Shown here in pieces: positions 32,530-43,713 of a stretch of 64,000 nucleotides of DNA. The DNA is taken from contig KZ111175.1 of NCBI GenBank assembly GCA_002077045.2, positions 72,067 to 136,066 of the forward strand, read 5' to 3'. The stretch is from Rachicladosporium sp. CCFEE 5018 (Eukaryota > Ascomycota > Dothideomycetes > Cladosporiales > Cladosporiaceae). Made by a program: the position numbers and the translations under genes. The notes beneath the pieces were generated by a model. That model had not been told where the DNA came from. It worked only from the letters and a program-made list of their open reading frames with translations, and did not search any database. Each line of letters starts with the position of its first letter. Position 1 is the first letter of the stretch.

Positions 32530-34667
32530 ATGGCCCAACTAGACACCCTCGACATCGTCGTGCTCGTCGTCCTGCTCGCGGGCACGGTAGCCTACTTCAC
32601 AAAAGGCACATACTGGGCAGTCCAGAAAGACCCATACGCCTCATCGTTCGCAAACGGCAATGCAAGCAAGGCAGGCAAGTCGCGAAACATCATCGAGAAG
32701 ATGGAGGAGTCGGGCAAGAACTGTGTGGTTTTCTACGGTTCGCAGACTGGCACTGCAGAGGACTACGCTTCGCGGTTAGCGAAGGAGGGTTCTTCGAGGT
32801 TCGGACTCAAGACCATGACTGCGGATTTGGAGGAGTACGACTACGAGAACCTGGACCAGTTCCCGGATGACAAGGTGGCGATGTTCGTGCTTGCCACGTA
32901 TGGCGAGGGCGAGCCGACGGATAACGCAGTCGAGTTCTACGAGTTCTTCAGTGGTGAAGAGATTTCTTTCAGTGAGAAGGCGGACGAGCAGCCGCTGCAA
33001 TCGCTGAAGTATGTCGCGTTCGGACTGGGCAACAACACGTACGAGCATTACAACTCGATGGTGCGGAACGTGAGCAAGTACTTCGATCGTCTTGGCGCGA
33101 AGCGAATTGGCACAGCAGGCGAGGGCGATGATGGCGCTGGAACGATGGAGGAGGACTTTCTGGCTTGGAAGGAGCCGATGTGGCTCGCGTTGTCTGACGA
33201 GCTGAATCTGGAGGAGCGGGAGGCGATCTACGAGCCGGTGTTTGAGGTCACCGAGAAGCCTGAGTTGAGCGCGGATGATGATACGGTGTACCTTGGAGAG
33301 CCAAACAAGAGCCATCTCGAGGGACAGTCGAAAGGCCCGTACAACGCGCACAACCCATACATCGCGCCGATCTCTGAGTCGAAGGAACTGTTCAACGACA
33401 AGTCGCGGAATTGCTTGCACATGGAGATCGACGTTTCTGGTTCAAACTTATCCTACACAACTGGTGACCACATTGCGGTCTGGCCTACAAACGCTGGCAA
33501 AGAGGTCGATCGATTCCTGCGGATAACCAACCACCTCGACAAGCGCCACACAGTCATCGGCGTGAAGGGACTCGACGCAACAGCGAAGGTGCCTTTCCCA
33601 TCACCAACAACATACGACGCAGCAATCCGATACCACATGGAGATCTGCGCCCCAGTCTCCCGCCAATTCGTGTCCCAGCTCGCCCAATTCGCATCAACAG
33701 ACGCCATCAAGACCGAAATCACGAAGATGGGTGGCGACAAAGACTACTTCCACGAGAAAGTCGCAAGCAAGAACTTCAACATCGCACAATTCCTCGAGTG
33801 GGTCTCGAACGGCGAGCCATGGGAGAAAGTCCCCTTTTCGCTCTTCATCGAAGCCCTGAACAAGATCCAACCGCGCTACTACTCCATCTCATCCTCATCA
33901 CTGGTCTCGCCAAAGAAGATTACTGTCACAGCCGTTGTCGAGTCCTTCGAAGTGCCTGGCGCACCGCACGTGGTGAAGGGTGTGACGACGAACTATCTTC
34001 TCGCACTCAAGCAGAAGCAACACGGCGATGCGCACCCGGATCCTAATGGACTCGACTACGCTATCATGGGACCGCGAAACAAGTACGATGGCATTCACGT
34101 GCCTGTGCACGTCCGCCACTCGAACTTCAAGCTTCCTTCAGACCCTTCGAAGCCAGTCATTATGGTTGGTCCAGGTACAGGTGTAGCGCCGTTCCGAGCT
34201 TTCGTGCAGGAGCGAGCACAGCAAGCCAAGAATGGCGAGAACGTCGGTAAGACGCTACTGTTCTTCGGCTGCAGGAGGAAGACGGAAGACTTCATGTACG
34301 AGGAAGAGTGGAAGGTAAGTCATCGACATCTCATTGCAATCATCAACCATTAATACTAACGTCTTCGCAGCAATGGGGCGCCGATCTCGGCGACAACTTC
34401 GAGCTCATCACCGCCTTCTCCCGCGACGGACCCAACAAAGTCTACGTACAGCACAAGCTCAAGGAGCGAGCTCAAGAGATCAACGAGTTGCTGGAGCAGA
34501 AGGCGTACTTCTACGTCTGTGGCGATGCGGCGCAGATGGCACGAGAGGTCAACGAGTTGATGGGCACGATTATTAGTGAGAAGAGGGGTGTGGCGAAGAG
34601 CCGGGCGGAGGAGATCGTGAAGGGGATGCGGGCGAGCAATCAGTATCAGGAGGATGTGTGGTCGTAG
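32530..34667 (+). CDS. CPR1: NADPH-cytochrome P450 reductase
   Basis: Two exons, 32530-34314 and 34371-34667, are split by a 56-nt intron with a perfect gtaagt donor and TACTAAC branch; the product has 693 residues, the family length. An N-terminal ER anchor (LDIVVLVVLLAGTVAYF, about 5-22) is followed by the FMN domain (YGSQTGTAEDYA, TYGEGEPTDNA, FGLGNNTYEHYN). The FAD domain has RYYSISSSS. The NADPH domain has GPGTGVAPFRAF, FFGCRRKTEDF and YVCGDAAQMA, with the C-terminal VWS tryptophan that stacks on FAD. The enzyme passes electrons from NADPH to ER P450s such as CYP51 and CYP61, and to other haem proteins. Confidence 0.96.
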
Positions 34668-37020
34668 AGGGGTTTGTGCTAGAGGAGCGCAGGGTGGGTG
34701 AGATCCCCGGGACGAGACCTGGGTTTGAGGGCTGGTGGTGGAGTTGTATATAGCGCATTCGGGTTAGATCTCACAACTTTCTTGCATAGTGCATGTCGAG
34801 CTTCGCTGCTTCTCGACGTAGATCTGGCCGAGTCGCACGTCTCGATAATCACATCCGTTTTATGTTTGCTAGCGGAGCTTCGCCGGCTCGCACGCACCAG
34901 GCGTCCCAGTAACCCGGCTGTAGACGTGTTGCAAACCTGTCACCGTGTTTCTTGTGCTTCCGCGCTGTCCCACAGCATAAGTGCTACTCTATCTGCGACG
35001 CTTTGGCTCGTTTGTTGTTGGCTGAAGTGAGTGACCGCAAGGCCGGAAATTTCGAGGGCGTCGGTCATGGATCTCGAGACCGCCAGCCCAACAAAGAGTG
35101 CACGTCTGGTGGCCACTGTCTTGAATCCGAGCATGAACACAATGCCGCATCTGTGGGCAAGCGATGTATCTCAGACCCCCACTGAACATGCTGCCAGCCC
35201 GTTTGAGCCGGTCCAAGTACCGGGGAGGAGGTGGCTGCGGATAGCCGTTGAGTATGGGGATGCAGGAGGTGCAGTAACCTCGTGGCGTGGCTTGAACAAG
35301 TCAGGTACGCGGTCTGCAGGGTGCAGATCACTCAATCAACGAAATCTAGTCAGTCGTGAGTGAAGTCTCCACGGAGTGACGGAAGCGAATGGATCGAACG
35401 AAGTTCGGTAAGAGAGCGAGATCTTGCTTGCACATAAGTCGAGATGCGATGACGAGGAAGTGAGATCAAGTGCTTCTGGAAGATCATGCGTGCAGAGAGG
35501 GCGGTTCCTTGCAGGTTGCGTGACCGGGTTTCCTTGTCTTGCGAGATGAACGACAGCACATGATGCAGGTATTGTTATGGGATGAGATCGAGGAAAGTGA
35601 TGGCCGCTGAGCGTGTCTTTGAGAGTGCGGTGCTCTTGACAGGAACCGCATTTACGCTCGTTGATGCTGGTTCAGATGAGCGCCAACATGCTCCTGGGCG
35701 GTGGAGTGAAAGAGCCCGGTATCGATCTCAATGCACACCGTAACAGCATCGAGTCCATGGGTTTGTTGTCACTCCAGGTGGCTCCCATATCGACTGTACC
35801 TGTACGAGGTCTTGCGCACGGCTCCACAAGCATCAAACGCACATGCAGCCCTGCCGCTAAGGTTGACGTGCGGACGACAGAATGGGAAGGGACGATCAGA
35901 CCTTTGACCAGAATAGCTGACTATCGCGCCCTTACACATCAAATACGGCAGACGTCGGCGGCCAGCCATCAGTAGACAATGGGTGCCGGACACGCAAATG
36001 TCTCGCGGCCACTGCCCCGATATTCTCCTCACAACGCATCGGCGTTTGTGGCAGATGATCGAAGGTAGCACAAGACAGCGATTTGCGCACCATGGGATCC
36101 GCAATCGAACAAAGACGGTACTCCCTGCAGCAGCTAAGCACAATCACCTGCGCTGTCAGGTGACGCTCAGGCGACGTGTAACTGTGATGGACAAGGCTTT
36201 ACGATGGCGACGCAGATCAAAAGGGAGACCACCTGCCTGCTCGGCGACTTGTCGTGTACGCACGACACGCACTTGTTGACCGTCGACCACTGTATCATTT
36301 CAATACGGCATAGCTATCTCACGCCTGTACCTACGCGACTGACTACCAGCTATTGTTCTATTGACCCGCATTACCACCTGCCTCACGATCTCCTCGAAGC
36401 GCGATTGAACGAGATTTACCACGCATTGCAAAGCACGACGTCGACATCCTTCCTCCGGCATTCTCCAGCACAGCCAAATATAGCTTGCTAAGCAGTGAGG
36501 TGCGTTCAAAGTTGTTGATTCAGCACCTGCTCCTTCCTGCTGGACTCGACTTCGGCAGCACCTGAACCTCGACTCCGACTTGACCGAGACTACCTCTCTT
36601 CGAAGGAAAACCTTCCTCTTCTTCTTCTTCTTCTTCCTCCAACTCATACACTCAACACAACAGCAACGACTGCTTTTTCATTCTCTTGCATTGCCCGTTG
36701 ACCACTCATTACCATACAGTCCTCGCACTACCCTCCTCGCTCCATCCCAGCTATCGACAGCAATCGACCGAATCAGCCACTCATTTCAGCTCTACGCTCC
36801 GGCAACCACGAGTCCAGCTCACACACCTTCGAGTCGGTGAGTACAGCTACTTTGCTACATCTCCTTCCCATCCCGCAGCTGTCAGTACGTTGCCGGCAGA
36901 CTCTTGATCGTCTCTTGCATCGAGGCCATCGCCTCCTGGAAAAGGTGACATGGCTGACTTTGTACACTCAGAGACCGATAATCTCTTCAGTCGAATCACC
37001 TACACCTCACAGAAATCACG
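34668..37020. promoter_or_regulatory. Long gene-free region with pyrimidine-rich leader
   Basis: About 2.35 kb without a supportable gene. The last ~700 bp become C/T-rich (for example a CTT run at about 36617-36637) and A/C-rich, typical of a transcribed 5' leader of a highly expressed or regulatory fungal gene. Nothing else is seen. Confidence 0.4.
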
Positions 37021-37113
37021 GTAAGACAATCTCCCTTCTTCCCTCTTGATTGGAGATGCGGAGCACCGTCCACCGCACCCGTTTCCCCTTGTCGCTGACG
37101 AAGATGCCCAGCA

Positions 37114-37366
37114 ATGGCCGCCATCGCCGACACTCAAACCCAGCGTCAGAACGGCTACCAGAGAGCCAATGGCTACAGCAACGGCAACGGCATGTACAAC
37201 AACCAGTACGGTGGACGCAATCACAACGGCGGAGGTTACGGCATGCATCACAACCACGCCGACCTGGATACCATTGCTCATGGCTTTCAAGGCATGAACG
37301 TCGGCACCCAGCCTTACTCCACCCACAACAAGTCGGCCATGGGAGCCAACGGCGGACACTACAACA
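37114..37366 (+). CDS. Unknown Asn/Gly/His-rich protein, N-terminus only
   Basis: ATG 37114 opens a frame of 84 residues that runs into the assembly gap. It is preceded by a likely 5'-UTR intron (37021-37111: gtaaga donor, gctgac branch, cccag acceptor). The sequence is low-complexity, with Asn-Gly, Tyr and His repeats (QNGYQRANGYSNGNG, GMHHNHADLDTIAHGFQGMN). Such N-termini are common in fungal RNA-binding and transcription regulators, but the fragment shows no domain, so I give no function. The long C/T-rich leader and UTR intron suggest a regulated gene. Confidence 0.6.
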
Positions 37367-37466
37367 NNNNNNNNNNNNNNNNNNNNNNNNNNNNNNNNNN
37401 NNNNNNNNNNNNNNNNNNNNNNNNNNNNNNNNNNNNNNNNNNNNNNNNNNNNNNNNNNNNNNNNNN
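37367..37466. other. Assembly gap (100 N)
   Basis: Exactly 100 N, the conventional placeholder for a scaffold join of unknown size. The left side is the end of contig 1; the right side is the interior of an F-box gene. Confidence 0.99.
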
Positions 37467-38287
37467 GGCGAGGCGCCGACCCAGGGCTCATCCCAGATCA
37501 TGGGGAAGCGGCGTTCTGGGCGTTCCGAGAACTTGCGCAGGTTGAAGCCGAGGACGACCATGATCGATTCGACTTTCTCCCAGTCCACGTGTTGAGATCC
37601 GTCGTCCTTGAAGGGACCCCAGAGGGTGTGCTCAGTGTATTGCCGGAGATCGTAGACTTTGGAGCGAGCGAAGGTGTGCGTCAAGTAGGGCTTCGACTGT
37701 AGTCGTGTGCACGAGCTTGGTGCCAGATTCAGGTTCTCTCGATACATGTGAAATGAAGAGCGAGAGGGAACAGTCTCGTCTATCGGCACACCGTATAGGC
37801 AGTGCAATCTCGCTGACGTCTGCCGCAGCTCGTCTGTCTTTGCTGCGCTGTGCTTATTGAAATCGCCGCCTCTGGAGAAGAGGTTACTCCCACACAGGAA
37901 GGCATCCAGGTTCGTCGTGTCGATGAACGCGTCGGCTAGGAGTTGGACATTGCGACTGTCGTCCACGATTACTGTCGTCGACTTCAATAGCTCATCAATC
38001 TGCCTAGCGACGAAGTCCAAATCAGTGCGCTTCACTTCAGCATAGGGCGATTCCAGTATTTTCTCGAGCTTGGCTAGGTCATGTACCCTCGATTGCCAGT
38101 CCACGCCAGCATCCGCCTGGAGCTGATCGTACCGCGCATCGTATATATCCTTGTGCAGCAGCCGATTGCCATCGATATAGCTGTGAAGGGTTCGACATGT
38201 CCGGCTCAGTGTTGCGAGATCTGTGGGCTCAATACTGATGAATATACAATGAAGCAGCTCATGGCTGAGCTCCAGTAAGTGCGCCAT
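37467..38287 (-). CDS. F-box protein, 5' part (redundant copy, cut by gap)
   Basis: This copy reads from ATG 38287 and is cut at 37467 by the gap after about 273 codons. It is identical to 58752-59572, where the gene continues and is described. It should be counted once. Confidence 0.85.
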
Positions 38288-38653
38288 GATGTCGTGTAAC
38301 AAGGCCGTGAGTGGACCCGGGTTGGGAAAGATAAGGACAGCACGAGTGCTTCGAGCGCAACTTATTAGACTTGCTTATCATTCGGCATCGCAGCTCCGCC
38401 GCGGGTGATCGTAGTGCATACCTATCTCCGTGCAGTCAAGGTCATTGATTCATGGGCAGAAGTGGGGTGGTCCAGAGTGCGGGGACGGATTGCTGCGGAG
38501 ATAAGTTGCAGTATGACCGAAGATGGTAAATGATGGCAACAGTAATCGTACAGTATTACAGATCGCCGACATGCACTCGTGGCCCAACCCGGAACTCCTC
38601 CGTAACGCCAAGAAGTACCACTACACAGAAATTGACCCGTCTACCTTCAACGC
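38288..38653. other. Spacer between F-box gene and small PPxY gene (left copy)
   Basis: 366 bp, identical to 58386-58751. It lies 5' of the F-box gene and 3' of the small gene. No gene is supported. Confidence 0.35.
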
Positions 38654-39217
38654 CTAGCAACATCCCCTGCTCCTTGCTCGTCCCCTCCTCTCCTCCCTCC
38701 AAGCAGCCTTCTCATCCCTCCATACAGCCTTCAACTCAGCCTTCACCATCCGCTTCTCCTCCCGCCTCGCAGCCTTGCGAGCCTTCCATTCCCGCTTCGC
38801 CAGCTTCCACGAGTCGCCTCGCTTGACTCCTGCTGGCCTCACCTCGCCCTCGAACTCAGACTCCGAGTCCGAGACAACATCATCCAGCGCGTCGATGTGC
38901 TTGTCGAAACTGCGCACAGCGGGGTGAGGAGTCGAGGGGACAGGTAGCTCGGCGCGATTGACCATTACATCCTCGTAGGTTGGAGGAGGGATGCCCTTCT
39001 CCTGGAGTTCGAGGCCACGGAAGGCTTCCGAGAGGGTTTGCTCAGGAATGTACTTCGGCTCAGACGTAGGACCGGAGTACTGAGGCTCGATGGCTTTGGT
39101 GGAAGTTTGGTGGCCTTCTTCGATTTGTCTGGTGCGGCGGGATTGGTAGGCGCCGTAGGCTGCCATTGCGAGCTGGACGGTGAGGGGTTGTCGACGGGGT
39201 CCGTTGCGGCGACACAT
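38654..39217 (-). CDS. Small basic PPxY-motif protein (redundant copy)
   Basis: 187 residues, identical to the copy at 57822-58385, where it is described. Confidence 0.65.
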   Translation of the reverse strand: MCRRNGPRRQPLTVQLAMAAYGAYQSRRTRQIEEGHQTSTKAIEPQYSGPTSEPKYIPEQTLSEAFRGLELQEKGIPPPTYEDVMVNRAELPVPSTPHPAVRSFDKHIDALDDVVSDSESEFEGEVRPAGVKRGDSWKLAKREWKARKAARREEKRMVKAELKAVWRDEKAAWREERRGRARSRGCC

Positions 39218-39851
39218 TTTGTGGAAGGTGTGTGAGATGGTCCTTGAGTAGAATTAAGAGTCTCGAGATAGGTGGTCAATGTGTTGAAGATATCGCTGCG
39301 TTGGGGTGGTATGCGATCCGCTTTGGATCAGATGTGCTTGAGACTGGAAGTGATGTTTCGCTTTGTAGAAGAGGATGTTCTTCTGCTTGATGGTGCTGGA
39401 TGCTTGAGTGTGAAGAAATACTGTTCCTACCTTGTGGTTACTGCGCAATCTATATACCTGCTGCCTGGCCCCATGGGAGCTGGAGAGTTACGTCGTTGCG
39501 CGACAGTTCAGCTCTCGGCCGATGCAAAGCACAGACCGCGTCGCAATATCGTCCCAATCTGGAAGTCATCGCGTTTGAAATGTGGGGAAATCTGCAACAT
39601 CGTCGCAGTGTCAGTCCAAAGAATATGTACATCGACATTCGATCCTATGCTATGCGCGCGTAAGACTTGAGATCGAGGAAGGTCGGACAGATTGCAGCGG
39701 ATGAAAAGTGTATGTTTTGGCCGCGATGGGATCGTGCGTGCGTACAACTTGTACAGCGGTGTATTATTGGGTGCTCTCCGCGACTGTCTGCCTTTGATGA
39801 ACCGTACAAACGAGCGCAGCAGAAATGAAAGCACTCGACTCTGAATACAGC
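39218..39851. other. Spacer (left copy)
   Basis: 634 bp between the small gene and the F-box/WD/UIM gene, identical to 57188-57821. No gene is supported. Confidence 0.35.
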
Positions 39852-42800
39852 TCAACTCAAGCGCCCCTTGCCTTTCCCACTGACCAGATCACCTGACACA
39901 GCGCGACCATTGCCATTGACCGCAGCATCAGTACGACTCTGTTCCTCCGCCAGACTAAGCTGGATAGCAAAGTCCAGATCACCCAGTTCCACACCACGAC
40001 TGCTGCCCGCGATCGTAGTAGGTGAGCTCTGTGGCGAAGTCTTGTTCGACGCAGACTTTTTCCCACCTTTGGTCTTGGCTTTGCGGATAGGAATGTCGAA
40101 GGGTGCCGCGGCATTAGAAGCGGCGAGACTAAGCCTGATGGCTTGCGCGACATTAGCGTCGAACTCTTCGTCGCTCTTCGGAATAATGGCGCGAGGCGAT
40201 GGGCTTTGTGCGGGTGTCAGCGCGTCGCTGGAGGCGACAGCGGCGCTGTCAGTCGCGCTCGTAGTATCGGAAGACCGTCGGACTTGCTCCTGCTCATGCG
40301 TCTCTTGACTCAACATAGCAGCATAAGCAATCATCTCCTCTTCACTGCCATCCAGCAGCTCCGTGCCAAAGCGACCAGCGAAGCGCTGAGTCTCCTTGCG
40401 CCGTTGCTGCTTCTCACGCTCAAGCTCAAGCTTCTCGTTGGCAATGTAGTCTTTGACATTACTACGGGTGACGCCAGCCAAGCGCTCGCCGGCGTTGTTG
40501 CTGCCTCGCTCGGAACGACGGAGACGGCGTTTCTGAGAGCGATACTGGTCTGCTGCGGACGAGCTGAAGGACCAGTAGAGCACGACAGTCCCGATTGAGA
40601 CCATGCCTCGGAGTACTGTAGCATCAGGATCGAGACAGATGGCACCAGCTGCGAAAAGATTGATGCCAACGCCTTGAGGGGAGGCTTGGGCAACGATCAG
40701 GCGGCGACGAGCGCGGGAGGCGAACTTCGAGTTAAGAGTGCGGATGGGCTCGGTGGTCGAAGCGAGGATGTCCCAGGCTTGCACGAGACCGTCGTTGCCG
40801 CCATGTAACAGGTACAGCGAAGACAAAGCCAGGCTTGATATCTGCGGCGAGTCTGTGTAGACAATACGAACCGGCTCGACAGAGTTGATAGTCTCGGCAT
40901 CGCGTGGCAAAGGCGCTCTCATATCCCAGACCAGCACTGATCCAGTGTGTGTGCCAACAGCCATCAGCCTAGCTCGCTGGCCTGGGATGTCGGCAGGCTT
41001 TGAACTCACAGTGTCAGCTGACATTGGCGTGAACGTCGGCGAAGATGCTGCAGACCGACTTGGAAAGCCAAGAAGCGGATCCTCGGAAAAGATCTGAGTG
41101 GCATGAGTAGACTTATCAATGGCACTTGCCAAGATCTGTACATACTTGAGACCACCAAAAAGCAAAGTTGAAATGCGCCACTCTTCAATCATTGGCCTGG
41201 GCGTAATGCTGCCGTCGAAGTCCTCACGCGACAGCGTCTGCTCGAGGCTGTCGAAGGAGAATGTTGAAGGCGCGACAGTGGGTAGCGTAGATGGTGTCTC
41301 TCCAAATAGCGATGGCGGTGTTGACGGACCAGTACTGGCTGTCGTCAATGAAGGCGTTGATGTTTGTGGCGCGATTGGCAGGTCTTGTACGCGACACCTC
41401 GTGTAGCGCTTGACGGATGCCTCGCTTTCCTCATCTAGCCCGCATTTGATCACGAAGATGCCTTCGCCAGCATTGTGACCATCGTCGGCAGCAAAATCTA
41501 CTTCAAGCTTGCGTTGCATATCCCATCCAGTGCAAGCTTTCTGAAAGTGCTTTGGTTTTCTCGCAGTGAAGTCTTCAATCTCCCGCGTCTCCGCCGTGAT
41601 CTGCGCTTTGCTCAGACACATACCGTTCCAAGACGAGCGTGGCGAGTAGCTGCCGTCCACTCTCGACTCCGCATATGGGTCAGGGCGGGCAACTCGTCTG
41701 CTCGTCTCGACGACATTACAGTAGACAGTCCGTCCAGTGAGCCAGGCCGTGCGCTCGATGGCCTCATCATCCATGCGAGTGCCACGGTCGCTGTCGGGAC
41801 GCCGTGGGAACTTCGTGAGATAGAACACTTCGCCAAGCGCATTAAGCACAATCGCCCAGATACGATTTTGTGACTGACGAGCCATGCTGTACTCATTGTC
41901 GACATTGATAGCGATCAAGGGCACGCCGGGACTCAGTGCCCAGCGTGCCGTCATCTCACCTCGAGCATAACGATCTTCACGACGGCCACTACCCGGACCT
42001 GAGCCAATGGCGTACGCCGTGAGCACACCAGCAGATGACCCAGACATCATGCCAATCAAGCCACCCGTGAGTGACGGGATTGCGTTCGACTTCGCCAGCC
42101 AAATGCTGCAGATGGCCTCTCGGGCAGACAGGATCTTGGGGATGCCGACTACAGGCTCGGCCATGGCAGACGAGCACAGCAGGAAACGACCACGCATCTC
42201 TTCGGTGGATCGGAAGTAGATCAGCCCTCCATGTGAGCCTTCGCCATGAACCATGCCATATGCCTGACTGATATCCATGACGTTGGGCACGCCGACGACT
42301 TCTCCGGGACCAAGACCGTACTGCGCGTCACCAGGGAACCGCTCCGAAAACTGTAGGAAAGACTGCGGGTCTGTCAAACCCCACTGGTCTGGCTTTGCTA
42401 AATTCGGATCGCTGCTTGATGCCGTGCCAACGTCGTCCGCGCCGTGCATGAAGCGAGGAAAGCGCTTGTTCAATCCAGTGCCGAACGTAGCATCCAGATG
42501 ATTGACTGTAGTAAAGAGCTGAGAGTTGTACATGACCACCGGCACTGCTGTATGGCTCTGCCCAGCTCGAGAAGAGCTCGAGGCTGCATTTGCTTGCGCA
42601 GGTTTACCGCGCGATAAAGATCGCAGCAGGCGGGTCCGCAGGATATACTCGCTTCTCCATGACGCCAAAGCAGTCAGACGCGTGAACGCACGCCTTTCGG
42701 TGCGAACCACGACTTCAGCCTCATCGTCAGAATCTCGCTCGAGTGCATTGACGGACTCAGCGCCGGGGAAGTAGCGCGAGAAAGCGCTGCGCCATGCATG

Positions 42801-43398
42801 TGGTGTCGTGACCAATTCGTGGAACCGCTTCGAGACCAGAGACACGGAGCTGAGATCAGATGGCGTCAAATGTGCGAGTGCATGCGTGAGGACCTCTAAG
42901 AGAACATTAGTATTCGCCTTCTCGAGTCCAATCACGTCCTGACATACCGTTTGGTAGCTCAGTGATAGGGCTCCTTTTGTCCCCTGGAGCCCTCGGCTTC
43001 TTCAATATCTCAAACGCCGGTCCACTGCGCTTCTTGTGCGTAGGTGGCGTGGACGCCTTCTCATATTCCTCAATCCTGTTGCGGATCACAGCAGATGGTG
43101 TGCTCGGTGGAGGGGAGATCGATCCCGTGGGCGAGACAGGACTCAGTCTCCTGCTCCCATGCCGTCCGCCGGGTCCCGCCTCCTGCAATGAGGCGGCAAA
43201 TGCGGCATCGAGTGCGAGCTGCTCGGCTGGTGTGGCAGTACCAAAGCCATCAAGACCTCTGCGGGATGCATGAGAGTCTGGGGGCAATGCGACGCCACCA
43301 GGACTGTCATCGTGCAAGCCATATTGGTCGGTTGAAAGAGGTGTCAGAGATCGCTGGGTTGAAGACTGTGTAGTAGATGTAGTGGGCTCTGGTTGCAT
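39852..43398 (-). CDS. Ufo1-like F-box/WD/UIM protein (redundant copy)
   Basis: Two exons, 43398-42948 and 42895-39852, with a 52-nt intron. It is identical to 53641-57187, where the protein is described. Confidence 0.85.
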
Positions 43399-43713
43399 AA
43401 AAGGTCCTGAAAAGTTTGTGAAGTAGAAGCGAACTGATCCAGGTCGTCTGGGTCAGTGGAATGAGCGTATGGGCAGTTGGATCGCGCTGTGGTGTATGAA
43501 GTGGGAAGGAGAAGGGAATTGATGTGACGCGTTGAAGTTGAGATGGACGCGATGCCAAGGCTGGGATGTAGATTGCCGACAGTGTGTTGTTAACGATCGA
43601 AGTCGGCACCGAAGGACAACGCAGTACACGACAATGATGCTCCTTTGCGACGAGTCCACATGGCACGTGAAGTCACGATGGAGGGGGACATCTTCGTGTA
43701 GAGCTGCGGCGGC

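Noticed and set aside
21448..34667. Secondary-metabolite or drug-resistance cluster (transporter plus P450 reductase)
   Set aside because: The reductase is the general housekeeping enzyme, the genes between are V-ATPase D, Syf1 and a SUMO protease, and no synthase or P450 is present.
36617..36637. CTT microsatellite as an independent feature
   Set aside because: It is part of a broader pyrimidine-rich leader typical of fungal promoters and 5' UTRs.
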